From assembly GCA_030141605.1 (NCBI GenBank), contig JAQGDQ010000295.1, positions 186,001-250,000 on the forward strand: a stretch of DNA of 64,000 nt, in the 5' to 3' direction. The position numbers were made by a program, and so were the translations under genes. The DNA comes from Tubiluchus corallicola. Its lineage: Eukaryota > Priapulida > Priapulimorpha > Priapulimorphida > Tubiluchidae. Shown piece by piece: positions 38,901-49,560 of this stretch (position 1 is its first letter; each line of letters starts with the position of its first letter). The notes below the pieces were generated by a model. That model made no database searches and was not told the DNA's origin. It saw only the letters and a list, made by a program, of their open reading frames with translations.

Positions 38901-41900
38901 TATAAACACAATGCTGCTAAAAAATTTCCATAATTCAGTTTGACCATATTTTTTAGGAGCCTGTCAGAAGATTTCTAGTCTGCAGCTTTTCATTTATATA
39001 ATTTGTTTATATATAATTTATACATGGGCCTATATATTGTTTAACTTGCGCATGCAAAAATGATTAAGATCACCCTTGAACCCTGTATTTCTTTGCGGTC
39101 CAAAGTTTGTGTAACAATATTACACATTGAACGTTGTTTATCTGTATTACAGCATTGCTGTGTTTGCTAAATTTCGAACGGAATTCCCCAGTTAAAAGCC
39201 ATCTAGGCCTACACAACCATTTGTACAGTAAGGTCTCTTTGTACATAAATTTAGATACTATAATATAGTGTTCAGCCATGAGTTGTGAGAAGCAGTGCAT
39301 TCATGTTGCTTCACTTAATCTTCATTATAACGGCACAAATTTGAAATGGACAGTTTTATGAGCAGTTTGCCAGGAAGGGACTTTTTCATAGCTTCATGTT
39401 TGATATTTTGAAATGTTTCTTCTTCTGAAATGACCTGAGATGTAGCAATGTGTGCAACTTTTGTCGATATTTTATGTTTTAGTACATTACATTGCATTAC
39501 ATTGACTCACATTACCAGATCCTCCACTGATTCTATTTTGGTTTGTGTAATGTATATATATATATATATATATACGCCATTTAAATTAGGTTTTAGTGTC
39601 TGTGGTGTATTTTTATCTAAGATATTCGTTCATGTAATGATTGCATGAACATTCATGTGCAATCATTACATGAACAAATATCTTAGATAAAAGTACACTA
39701 CAGGCACTAAAATCTAATTAAAATATCCTATTTGCTAAATGTTTTTAAATTATAATTGAAACCTTTTTAATTGTTTTAGAAATTTAAGAATCACAACATC
39801 AGATATATAAAAATATTCTGCCCAGGGCACGGATCAGTTCCCAGCCTAAAAGTAGTGAAAAGGTATGCTGCATAAATTAAGACAGTCACTTCTGTGCAAT
39901 CAAAACATGAAAGTAACAAGGACAAGAACAACAACAACATCCGGATGAATAGTGATTTGGCTGATGTTCTCAACCAAAAATTCTCTTGTGCCATGATATC
40001 TTTTTAATTGTTTAATTTTGCATTAGTTCAAAATTTTTAAGTTCATACTTAACACAAATTTCAGTAGTCTTTGGGTCATATTATGCGATGCCATGATGAA
40101 ACCGGGAATTTTTTTCTCTATTATGGCATCATCGTCCACATTTGCTGTGTCTTGAATAATGGGTCAATGTTACATGTGACACACACAATGTTTGTTAATA
40201 AAAGTACAGCAGAGTTTTTTGTTTTTTGGCTTTTTTTCACGTATAATGATTTTCGTTTCGTACTTCTATCTTTTACGTCCATAATGGTAAAGCGTTTATC
40301 TAAATGTTCCAAATTTCCAGTTAGTTATGAAGTCAAATTGAATGCCATTGTGAGCACTCAGTGTAGATTTAGTTTTTTTAATTATGAAAATGTAGAGAAA
40401 TTTGCGTATATTATCCATGGCAAAATTTTGGTGAGAAATAATGCACAAATTTGTTTTATAGGAAATTTGCATTGTACCATATTTCAATCAGTAAACTTGG
40501 AGCTAAATGAAATGACACTATTTTCTGTCATTAGAAGAGTATTTATTTGTTTCAAGTTGAACATTTTTTACATCAAGTAAATTCTGTGCTTTTATTCTTA
40601 TCTAGGTTTTACAAAGCGGTGGATAATTTCATGAACAGCGATTCAGAAAAAGGTGTGTTGTTTCTTTCACAAAGTTGCAATGGTAGTTGTTTAGTGTAGA
40701 AAACTAGTAGTGAGAAAAGATGATAATACTGTCACCCGCACATATGCACAGATAATTAAATTAGATTAGATTAGGTTTTTTGACTAATAGTTACGAATAC
40801 ACGGGGTAAGAACTTAACAATGAGGAAATTAGTCCAACAGGAAGAATGCTCAAATTGATCAGTTAACAATTAAAATAACTTGAAACAGTCAGACACAAAA
40901 TTAATGACTAACTTAGTGTCCTGGTGAGAGGAAATACTAAATTTAGAGTCCTTGTTAATATCATTAAAAATGGTCTTTTTCCTGGCAAATGCAGTTTTTT
41001 TAACAATGACATAGCATGTGCTTTTCCTCCTGAACTGCACCATTAGCACCCAGTGCACAGTCACACACGTGTATATATCTTGGTCTCTGCCTCCATCTTC
41101 CAGTTTCTACAAGAAGTCTATGAATGGAGAAAATGTCACTCATATACATTTTTACAGCCGTAATTTGTAATATTCTAAAAACTCTAAATTTGCACTATAG
41201 CAAGAAATAACGAAATTATGCCATTTTTATGATGTGGTGAACTGCAAGATTAATATTTTCCGTACTTAGCCAGAATCCATCCTTGTGGGTTATAACCTGT
41301 GAGAGGGTGCTTTTTTCAACTGGTCAGATTAGCCCTCCATAACAGATCTGCCATTAAAATAATTCAATCAAAAGTTAATATTTTGATATGGAATTATAAT
41401 GGTGTAGAACATGCCTCTCAATTTTGTTTTTCTTGCCGCGACTGGCGTCTCTCGGAAAAACCCTGAGCGTGCCCGGTCGTAATTTTTAGAGATCAAGCCA
41501 AAATTTTCCTGGTTCACATCAATGTCTTACCTGGATTTTAATTCAATGTTGTTTTTTTCATCGTTTGCTACTGTTACTGGGGTGGCGGTATTTAATATTA
41601 AGTTGTCAACAGTCCTGTGTGTTGTAGGCTGGAGGTGTAATGTAAGTTTCCATTCTAGATTTGAACCTTCATGTTATTTTGGTATTTTGGCAGATTTGAT
41701 TTGTGTAAACCTGTGAACAGCATGTCCTACTGCATCTGTGCACACTTAAATGAGTCACACATAAACACAATAAAATTGCTTAGTATTCCCATAAACTTAC
41801 GGAAAGGGGGTAAAAGATTCCCACAGTTTGGCCTTTTTAGGCAAGTAATTAAATCAGCTTGATTCTTATCTGGGGCTCTCAGACTTGAAGTAATAAAGCA

Positions 41901-44900
41901 TAGCTGCTTTAATAAACCGCCACATTTTTTCTGTTGTACTGAAGCTGACAGTCTTGCCACAAGATGTACAGTAGCGGCAGGTTTCACAATGTCTCTTCAG
42001 TTTTATGCAACACCTATCATGGTTGAATCCTTACTTTTACCTGTGCAGATACCTGTTCGTTTAATTTCACACTCGCATCCAGGTATGTAAACGAGACACG
42101 TTAACCTGATGCAGGCCAGTTTAAATTAGATTGGTTTTTAATCCCAAAGCAAACAAAACTCTCCTGCAACTGAAGCTGGTTGGGTCTTCTGTAACTTGTC
42201 ACATTCTTCGTTGGCTACTCAACTAAACTTTATATTACCTTCACATTCTTTGTACTTCGCTAAAATAACTTTTGGAAAACTTAGCAAAGTGTTTTCTGGA
42301 AGTTTGCGGGCATTGCCGTTTATTTGGAGTGGTTCGTTATCTTTCATTTCTCAAGAGATATCTGCATGGATTATGCAAAATCAAGATTGATGTTTTACCT
42401 TGTGCCATCTTAGTTATTTGTTGCTTCGTAAATATTTGCTGGATTCCTGGCATAGTTTGATGCAAGAAAAAACTTTTAAACCTTTCTCTTTATTTTATAT
42501 GTCTGTTATTTGTTTATTCAGAATTCCATATCGGACATTTTTTTGTCCAGTCAAGGTAATTAATTCCTGTAGCCTGACCTTTATTGAACAACTGCATCAG
42601 CTATTATTATCCATCTAAGAGATTACCAGAGACAACATTGTTTAACTGATAGCTGATGCTACCGCATACCCCCCATGCTGATTCATGTCGCAGTCATTTA
42701 GTCTATGTCCTTTATTACATTTTTATAAGTTTGCCAACATTAACAAATTGGGGGTTAACTACCTTTGTTATTCAGATACCTGGTTATGATTTACACAGAA
42801 ATGAATCTGCTTCACGATCCACTTTGGGTGGTGATGATGGTGATCAACCACGATGATATTGATTACTTTTAAATATTGCTGCTGCTGTCCTGTTATGTAC
42901 ATTAATAACATATTTTTTCTACATGAATTTTAATGTTTTTAGAAGCACTCGTGGGAGTTCATTGTACCCATGGGATCAACCGTACTGGATACCTTATCTG
43001 CAGGTATGTGTAACTCACGTTTACTTCAAACCACTTCCATTTTCATTGATTTTAAACATTTCGTGAACCTGCAAATATGTTTTACTGTATGAGTTTATAA
43101 AAATTTGATGAAAATGTAATCGTTTGTGTGACTGGGAATGGTAGAATATTATACATGGTGCACACGGTGCAAAATCTGTGTGCAGCAACTTGTTTAACGC
43201 AGATTTTTTCGTATGTGTGAACGCTGTTTTACCAACTTTGTTGCGCCCAGATTTTTAGTAAACATGCTTAATTTTTTATCTCAAACAAATTGGTCTTACT
43301 GTCATCTGCGGGCTTGGAACAAAAATTTGTAAAAAATGGAGCCAGATCAGACCAATAAGAAGCTGTCATTTTATCATTACTCACGATAGATTGCTTCATA
43401 CAAAATTTGTCGTGTGCGGGCAACTTTCGTCTGAGATGGTTCGTATCAGACACTTTGTTGCACATAGATTTTTCACTGTATGCAACTATTTTAATAGTTA
43501 TTTAGAGTTCTAGACCTAGATACTCTGCTGTTACTTTTACAATGATGCATAGTATAGCATCACCGGTAGCTGCTAATTTTATACTTTTCAAGATTTAATG
43601 TTTTTATCATTTCTGCTCGTAGGACATCTTGACCCAGACAAAATCGGAACGTGTAAATTTGCCAGATTTTATTTACTTAGCTCTCATCTGCAGGCACTCG
43701 AGCAGTCGCCTCTTTTTTTGGCGTGAAATGATTTTCTTTTTTTCACTGGTTGGAGATACTGAACGTGCGAAATTATGTTGAAATCATTGGCAAACTGGTT
43801 TTTCAAAAAAAACGGTATCCCAGACTTTCTGCTGTATGAATTGTATTCTGGAGTTACAGGAGGTAGTTTCCCCCATTTAGCAGAAGTGAGACCAAAAGGA
43901 ATTCCTCTTGCCTATCTCCTTCCCTTTTCTATTTTGACCTTTTCCATATTGTTTTTATTTTTCATTTCATACTTTCGCAACCATGCAAGTGGTGGTCAAG
44001 ACACTGTCAGTTCAGTGTCTTATCTTAGAGGAATGTTCTTGATAATTCCTGTCCAGCCACAACAACTTACATTAACTAAGCACGACTGCTACATACCAGT
44101 CAAGTCTCAGCTTGAAAAGTGCTGTATTGTAACGTGAAAAAACAATGTCTTTGAAGAATTAGAATTTTTCCGTGGTGCGAGATCTCTAGCAAATTAATTC
44201 ATGGAAAACTAGTTTTGAAGATGAAAACTACGCAAATGCTGTAATTTTGGCTAATCTTAAACCTTTATTTACCCGTGAAAAAAATTCTTGTTAAAAGTTG
44301 TGCTTATCAATTCAAAATCCTAATAATATAATCCACGCTTTATTGCCAGATGCATATACTCATAGATGTGGTACTCATTTGAAATACCCCTTACCTAAAT
44401 GCAGAACACAGAGATTCAAGAGCAGTTTTATCTCATATGGTTTGTTTAAGTTTAAACTCGTTTTATTTAGTTCATGTATATGTGTAACACTGCTTGTCAC
44501 TATTTTATTTGCTTATATTTATATTTAATACTGTGTATTATATATTACAAAAATTGTATTACAAAAATTTTATATTTTGTAATTTCATACTGTGTTGTAA
44601 TTCAACCTCTTGGTTGTAATGATAAATAGACTTAAACTATTGTTATTACAAAAATCTTACAAATTGAAAAATTCTTCTTTGTGATTAGTATCCCTATATA
44701 CAGAAGATGTGAATGCAAGGTGTAATGAAGTAACAAAACTTTTCAGGCTTTCTAATTTATTTGATGTTTCTGAATTTTATTTTATTTTTTATTAAGAACT
44801 ACATAAGTTGCTTTGGTGCAGAAGTGTTTTGAGCATAGTGATTTCATAATATTGAAACTTTAACCATATTATTAATCAGTTTATATTATGTTAAAAAACT

Positions 44901-47900
44901 ATTGATCTTGAAGCAATGTATGATCATAGAGGAGCTTGTAGTAAATACTTAATCAAGCGTATAAAAAATAACGATATCCAAATCTTCGTTATTTTGATCA
45001 TCGTGGCTATCATCAATTTATATTGCCCAAAGTTAGAACATCCATATGTAAAGGTACATTTATACCAAAGGCAACTTTTGTTTTAAGCTGACGTAGTTTC
45101 TATGCTATTTTTATATGGACCCCATCGTTTTCGTTAAGATTTTAAATAAATTTTTTATTTTATTTTATACCGTATTTGTAATTGTAAAAACTACATGTCC
45201 TTTGTGCTGTAGATTTGAATAAACTAATTAATTGATTAATTATATTATATTATATTATATTATATTATATTATATTATATTATATTATATTATATTATAT
45301 TATATTATATTATATTATATTATATTATATTATATTATATTATATTATAATATAATATAATATAATATAATATAATATAATATAATATTATATTATATTA
45401 TATTATATTATATTATATTATATTATATTATATTATATTATATTATATTATATTATATTATATTATATTATATTATATTATATTATATTATATTATATTA
45501 TATTATATTATTATGTGATGTCATATCATATCATATCATATCATATATTATACTAGCAATTATATTAATATTATGTTTTAAAGAAAAGATATTTTAATGC
45601 AGTAAACTGAAATAAGACACTTATGGCAGACAAAACATTAAAATTTTCCCTAGCATACTATTTTACTATTAAGTGTCTTTTACTTACCAAATTTTTTTAT
45701 TTTATGCATCCATCATTTTAAAAAGTTCATTTAACAATTGTAGATTGTGTTTAAACTTGCCCTACATTGTATCAATTTATTAGGGCAGTGTTAACAATGG
45801 TTTAGATATGATTATTTTCTTTTTAACACAAAAGACATTAAAAATTACAACCATGCAATCCACTCTGGCATTAGTAATTATTAGCAGTCAGTCAAGTCAA
45901 GTAATTGTTAACTAGTCAATAGTTAACAATTGCTTTAAATGTCAATTTAGTTTTGACATCATTTGTATTAAAAACTAAATTGATTTGTACAAAGCATTGT
46001 TCGTATTGGTGATTGTTATATTTTATGTATATCAGCTGTCGGTATGACCTTTTTTCAATAACTATATTGTAAAGTTGACCCTCTGCTGTAGTCGTGTTGT
46101 AAAATCATTCAGGTTTTTAAGTCGCTGTCATTACCATCATTAAAAACCAGTTAAGAAAGTCTAACTGAATGAGAAAGCAAAAAATATAGCTCTTTGGAAG
46201 GAGAAGGCGGCGCTTTTCATAGCGATTAGCACCACATTTGCCGTTTTTAAGCTAATTGAATAGATGTCTACGTGGGCGGATCGAAGAGCAAATGTAGGGC
46301 GTGTCTAATGCACAAAAAGTTGTAGGAGTAAAGAAGAGAAAGCTGATTTGTGTTATTTCTCAGTCAGTGTTTTTTGTTTGCTTAAGTTGTTTGTCAACTT
46401 ATTTAGATTTATGTATCTATTATAACTATAATGGAGAAACATCCACTTTTACAATACAAGTTACAATATAAGTTCATTCATCACCAAAAGGTTGAATTAT
46501 AGCACAGCATAAAACTACAAAATATGAAAATTTAAAAGAATAAACAAGATAGAACATACTACACTGCTACAAGATGCATGAACGATATAAATTAAAATGA
46601 ATTCAAACTTGGGTTTGGAAATTACTTTACTTATCCAACTTAGATAGTTTTTGAGAACTTTGTTATTCATGTCAATCAAAATTTATTTTCGATAAACATG
46701 TCGGTTAGCTTTATTTATTGGTAGATGTTAATATTAGAGAAGCCTTACACTTAGTTTTATTTACCTGTTTTAACTTAGTTAGTTTTTGAGAAATGTGTTT
46801 ATATGTCGGAATTTATTTTCACAGCTAAAGTTTACAATTCCTCCACACACAAGAAATTAGTTTGTGAAGCAGATTAGGGTTAGAGTTAGGGTTAGGATTA
46901 GGGTCAGTGTTATGGTTAGGGTCGGAGTTAGGTTTAGGGTGAGTGTCAGGGTTAGGGTTAGGGATAGGGTATTGAAATTATGTGGGGAATTGTAAACTCC
47001 TTCCCTTTTCACAAATGTTTTATTTATCTGCTGAAGCTATCTGTTGTATTGCCATTTCAGATCACCCCAGCCACACAGCATTAATATATGTAATTGAAAT
47101 TAAGCTACAGTCTTAAATTGTTACATAAATGCACAAGTCGGCTGTTGTTTAAATGTCTGTATGTTGGCTAAAAAAATCTTGAGATCTTGTTAGTATTAAG
47201 TAGTGTTTTTCTGTAAAAGTAGTTCAGAAATACAAGTTAAGTGTTACTACTACATTAAACCGGCTAGGTACAACTAAATGCCTATTCCAGTTTGCGCATC
47301 GGTATAGTTAGACATGTTGGTTACAGCTAGAACTTGGAAAGGTGACCAGCATTATATGATTGCCATTTTTATTTTAACATTATTCTTAATAAAGTTCCAC
47401 AACTCTGTTTTTGCTCAATTTATTCCACAGTTGAGAGAAGAACTTATGCATAACTCAAGAATTGAAATTCTTAATTGATAAGCTTTTGTCTCAGTTTATT
47501 TTATGCCACAAAGAGGATTACATTGTTTAAAGATCTGCTGTCATTTTATGTTGACAACCATCTAACAAAATGTTTTATAAAGTTCTATTCACATCTGATG
47601 TTTTGCTCCTGACCTATCAGGTTAGTGTGAACCTGGCTTAATGCAGTGTAACTGTTCATCTACGAACCCTGTTCATTCAATTTGTGTGATATGCACAGAC
47701 AGCAAAATGTGCATTATGTATTCGTTCTGAACATGCGCAACAGTCTCTGCTAGTAAGGTTTGAGCATTCTATTGTCACATTCCTGGAGTTCAAAGGCCAT
47801 GCAAATTATAAGTAAATTACAGAATAAAAATGTCAGCCAAATTCACTTCTGCATTGTCTGCATCTTGGGTGGCCATTTTTATACCCTATTTAATTCTTCC

Positions 47901-48841
47901 CATTTTTATTGAAAAATTATTTGTTTATCCCAGCAAATAACTGTAACTCTTTCTTCTATTTAAATGGTAGACACTCTTATTAGTCTGACCCATTATTCTC
48001 CGAGTGGATGCCTCCGGGGGACTACCTTTGTTGACTGGTTTTATAATTATTGGATTTAGATTGTGTTTGTGTTTTGGTCGTAAATTTTATTGAAATGAAA
48101 TCCATCCACTAAATTTTGCAAGCAAAACGACATTTTTCATTTGATGTTTCATTTGTCAGGAAATTTTGACTGGAGTTTACTCAGACAGTTATAACTTGTC
48201 AGAATAATTTTTATATGAACGTAGACCAGTATTTGCCTTACTTTGTAAATGTAAAATTTATCTTGATTTTTATTGCTTTAAAATGTCCACATAAATACTT
48301 TCAAGTTTGAATAGACAATTAACCAACAACGTAGATAACATATTTTACTGTCTATTAAGATACAGTGTATATATAGAAACACCGAAGAAAATTTTTTTGA
48401 AGAGTGATTTTTGTTCAATTTTGCAGCCTTTAGTGGCATTTACCAGATATCCGGAATGAGCTATGCGTTCTTGAATATCCAGCTGTGTGTAAAAAATCAA
48501 CAGGAATAGCTGCAGAAAAATAACGCAATAACGCGGGTCTGACAAACGGGATCGATGAAAACAATACAAAGTGATTTTTGTGCAATAACGCGTTCCAGAC
48601 ATCTGGTAAACGCCGCTTAATTCTAAATTGCTGCCTCGTGCCCCATGTCCAATTTCAAAGAAACGTATCTTCTGGAATTAATAACCTGATCATTCCTTCT
48701 CGTAGTTTCCACTTACTGTCGACTTTTTAAAAAATGTGATATCGTCTGACTATTCTTAATTGAATTACTACACCATTCATTTTGGTTATTAAAGGTACAT
48801 GATCGAAAAGATGAATTTCTCTGCTGCTGAGGCTCTTAAAG
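26914..48841 (+). CDS. DUSP11: DUSP11/PIR1-like RNA 5'-phosphatase (C-terminal end not found)
   Basis: Eight exons join in consistent phases: 26914-26945, 30357-30432, 31039-31070, 32718-32817, 39780-39862, 40606-40652, 42943-43003 and 48795-48841, giving 159 residues before the model is lost. Exon 1 is only 32 coding bases (MGKKIKAIPD plus half an Arg codon); exon 2 completes RWRAYSKFGSVVNGTRF and FPFKVPLKE. Then LGLLIDLTNTQRYYCPM, YIKIFCPGHGSVPS and the catalytic loop VGVHCTHGINRTGYLICR, with the HCX5R cysteine and arginine intact, then YMIEKMNFSAAEALK. The family removes gamma/beta phosphates from RNA 5' ends in the nucleus. RW--Y, GTRF--FKVPL and DLT-TQRYY favour DUSP11; the GHG-P block and EKM-resembling segment also recall the mRNA capping-enzyme triphosphatase domain. 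The expected following block (RGH-type in DUSP11) was not seen by 64000. Confidence 0.85.
27640..27777 (+). mobile_element. LINE-like 3' end with (AAACT)n tail
   Basis: TTGGTATTTTGTATTTTTGC then GGCAAATGAATAAACTAAAC and two more AAACT units. A poly(A)-signal-like run followed by a short tandem tail is typical of LINE 3' ends. No ORF left. Confidence 0.4.
27780..27990 (+). mobile_element. LINE reverse-transcriptase fragment (left of nested insertion)
   Basis: A broken frame reads LLYADELVLLSKSKEG then LQNMINDL; YADE at 27899-27910 stands where the catalytic YADD of reverse transcriptase belongs. Frame changes and stops show decay. It continues at about 28705. Confidence 0.6.
27991..28704 (+). 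mobile_element. PIF/Harbinger transposase fragment nested in a LINE
   Basis: The open frame at about 28183-28425 reads KRKHKFWVHNILQGREQYGR, YHHLVKELQLD, YFFHLS and ILLFVGPQVSKTD. That matches the N-terminal region of HARBI1-type transposases (R-WWVHP, G-Y--L--EL--D, YFRMS, LL--V-P-I---DT). The DDE catalytic part is missing. At 28488-28532 a 12-base inverted repeat (GATGCGTATTCA / TGAATACGCATC) may be subterminal. The edges are estimated from where LINE homology stops and resumes. Confidence 0.6.
28705..29940 (+). mobile_element. LINE ORF2 C-terminal fragment and 3' tail
   Basis: Broken frames read IKYLSLYFTNTGTYTKHSDT, ALSKLKTLIST, KFAKWTLGVHSSASNIACKA, ELGLYPLFLKA and, later, KLRVSDHELQIEKSRYTSQS with CILCKNN. 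These are the conserved post-RT blocks of non-LTR elements (YLG, KF-K-ILGV---ASN, ELG-YPL, IE-GRY and the C-terminal C-x2-C zinc knuckle). The end is ACAATAAATTGAATTGAA, a short tandem tail. Confidence 0.7.
30495..30832 (+). mobile_element. CR1/L2-type LINE 3' terminus
   Basis: Reads RPSIRVRYGECALPNAAPRE then WKKLPISLRSITDFNDFKM and NVKTYLS before TAA at about 30661. This is the W--LP--LR----F---LK--L block at the end of CR1/L2/jockey ORF2. The 3' tail includes GTGCTTTATAAATAAATTAT. It lies in phosphatase-gene intron 2 (30433-31038). Confidence 0.65.
31071..32717 (+). other. Phosphatase-gene intron 3
   Basis: Phase 2, donor AAAG|GTGAGC, acceptor TGTTTCAG. AT-rich; no gene or mobile element recognised. 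Confidence 0.5.
33302..33649 (-). other. Unidentified Cys-containing open frame in an intron
   Basis: A minus-strand frame of about 115 codons, open for some residues further upstream, contains AHVQCVNYEM, NSDCIADCRTCKK, FNCHEELFIK and KPPKYGKKSRPNS. The clustered Cys and basic C-terminal half are unlike random AT-rich translation, but I recognise no family. It starts with TTG rather than ATG, so it is more likely a fragment of an old mobile element than a gene. Confidence 0.25.
37495..37575 (+). repeat. tRNA-like (SINE-type) site
   Basis: GATACCGTTGTGGTATCTGA followed by CTCCTGGTTCAAATCCCACT: an A-box-like and an exact B-box-like sequence, spaced about 45 bases. It does not fold into a full cloverleaf, so a SINE remnant is more likely than a tRNA gene. 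A similar B box (GGGTTCAAATCC) lies at 50492-50503. Confidence 0.4.
38052..38527 (+). repeat. Polypurine (GA-rich) tract
   Basis: About 475 bases almost wholly A and G on the plus strand (GAGAGGAGAAGAGA-type units, few interruptions). The Ser/Leu-rich and Arg/Glu-rich frames on either strand are composition artefacts. Confidence 0.9.
39582..39718. repeat. Long imperfect hairpin upstream of a coding exon
   Basis: The left arm (TTTTAGTGTCTGTGGTGTAT, then ATCTAAGATATTCGTTCATG and TAATGATTGCA) is complementary to the right arm (TGCAATCATTACATGAACAA, ATATCTTAGATAAAAGTACA, CTACAGGCACTAAAATCTAA). The arms are about 65 bases with a few mismatches and a loop of about 10. A (TA)n run adjoins the left arm. 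This is the form of a fold-back MITE. Confidence 0.85.
39863..40605 (+). other. Phosphatase-gene intron 5
   Basis: Phase 2, donor AAAG|GTATGC, acceptor TTATCTAG. It is nearly filled by an open plus-strand frame (40071-40580, 169 codons), partly overlapped by minus-strand frames and with no recognisable domain. Confidence 0.5.
40755..41140 (-). mobile_element. LINE C-terminal remnant
   Basis: Minus-strand frames read FIHRLLVETGRWRQ, IHVCDCALGANGAVQEEKHM and LCHC, the (I/V)E-GRW...C-C....Q-E-H-L--C pattern at the C terminus of LINE ORF2. Downstream on minus is a short tandem tail, AACCTAATCTAATCTAAT. It lies in phosphatase-gene intron 6 (40653-42942), otherwise unassigned. Confidence 0.5.
44298..44660 (+). 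mobile_element. Jockey/CR1-type LINE 3' terminus
   Basis: Reads LPDAYTHRCGTHLKYPLPKC then RTQRFKSSFISYG, the R-----(I/L)-P--RT---+-SF block near the end of LINE ORF2. The 3' tail (TTGGTTGTAATGATAAATAG) resembles LINE ends. Truncated at 5'. Confidence 0.55.
45237..45546. repeat. TTATA pentanucleotide array with internal inversion
   Basis: (TTATA)n from about 45237 to 45347, then about 40 bases of (TATAA)n, the reverse-complement unit (about 45348-45387), then (TTATA)n again to about 45511, followed by (TCATA)n to 45546. The unit is otherwise nearly perfect. Confidence 0.95.
46824..47000. repeat. Degenerate TTAGGG repeats between inverted repeats
   Basis: The core 46876-46970 holds about 15 units of TTAGGG and variants (TTAGAG, TCGGAG, TCAGGG). 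It is bounded by AGTTTACAATTCCTCCACA on the left (about 46826) and its near inverted complement TGTGGGGAATTGTAAACT on the right (46981-46998). Confidence 0.8.
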
Positions 48842-49043
48842 GTAAGACAATTTTAATTGCATGACGAATTGCAAAAAATGTAACAATGGCAACAGTTTTA
48901 GTATTTGTATTTTTTACTTTTTGGGGGAAATATGGCTCCAAACAGTGTAGTAGAGTAAATGACAAAAAAAAAACCATAAAAAAGCATGCTGATTAGAAAC
49001 GTTTGACAAGAAGTTATCATATTTATTACTTCGATGATAATTA

Positions 49044-49560
49044 CCGTATTTTCCCATGTATAAGAGACCCTTGTGTATAAGAGACCCCTTCAATTTTTAG
49101 GCAAAAATTCTGGAAAAAAGTTTTTTGGTAATGAATAACTTTATTCATCATAGAAATCATTAAATTCCTCATCACTCTCATCAAAAATATCAACTGGAGT
49201 CAGACCTTCAGCAATTCCAGCCAGTTCATCATCAGAGGAGTCACTCTGCTCAAAAATGGCATTGTCCTCTGTGCCGTCCATGGCATTGGAGATGCCACAC
49301 TTCTTGAAAGATTTAATAATGACCTCTGGCTTTACACCATTCCATGCCTTGAGGACCCAGCTGCAGGCTTCTCCAATGGTTGGCTTTCTTACCTTGCCAG
49401 TTGATGTCAGATTGGAGTCGGCATCTTGCATCCACTTCGTCCACTCCTCTCACAATTTATGCATCTTATTGAAAAGCTTACTCCCATGTATAAGAGACCC
49501 CCTATTTTTAAAGTGAAAATTCTGAGCAAAAAAGGGTCTCTTATACACGGGAAAATACGG
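49044..49560 (-). mobile_element. Pogo/Tigger element with transposase C-terminal remnant
   Basis: Ends CCGTATTTTCCC(A/G)TGTATAAG followed by AGACCC are inverted, TA flanks both sides (49042-49043, 49561-49562), and AGAGACCCC is repeated subterminally. On minus, 49141-49431 encodes PTIGEACSWVLKAWNGVKPE, IIKSFKKCGISNAMDGTED and an acidic tail ending DEEFNDFYDE and stop. This is the conserved C terminus of pogo/Tigger DDE transposases (W----ii-SFkkCGIsnalDGteD). A TGA interrupts EEWTKW just upstream, and the catalytic domain is absent. Confidence 0.8.

Larger units (their letters stand above)
32818..39779 (+). other. Phosphatase-gene intron 4 (about 7 kb)
   Basis: Phase 0, donor ATG|GTAAGT, acceptor TTGTTTTAG. 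Contents: degenerate ATCTAC-rich stretch (32965-33090), an unidentified minus-strand frame (33302-33649), a tRNA-like site (37495-37575), a long polypurine tract (38052-38527), (TA)n at 39551-39574 and a large hairpin (39582-39718). The rest is AT-rich and unassigned. Confidence 0.55.
43004..48794 (+). other. Phosphatase-gene intron 7 (about 5.8 kb)
   Basis: Phase 2, donor CAG|GTATGT, acceptor TATTAAAG. It holds a LINE terminus, the ATTAT array and the TTAGGG-like block listed separately. The plus-strand frame at 43775-44137 has a hydrophobic stretch but no recognised family. Confidence 0.55.

Noticed and set aside
45237-45546. CRISPR-like array or centromeric satellite
   Set aside because: Five-base units without spacers; only a microsatellite.
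46876-46970. True chromosome end or telomere fusion
   Set aside because: Units are degenerate, only about 95 bases long, bounded by inverted repeats and inside a gene intron.
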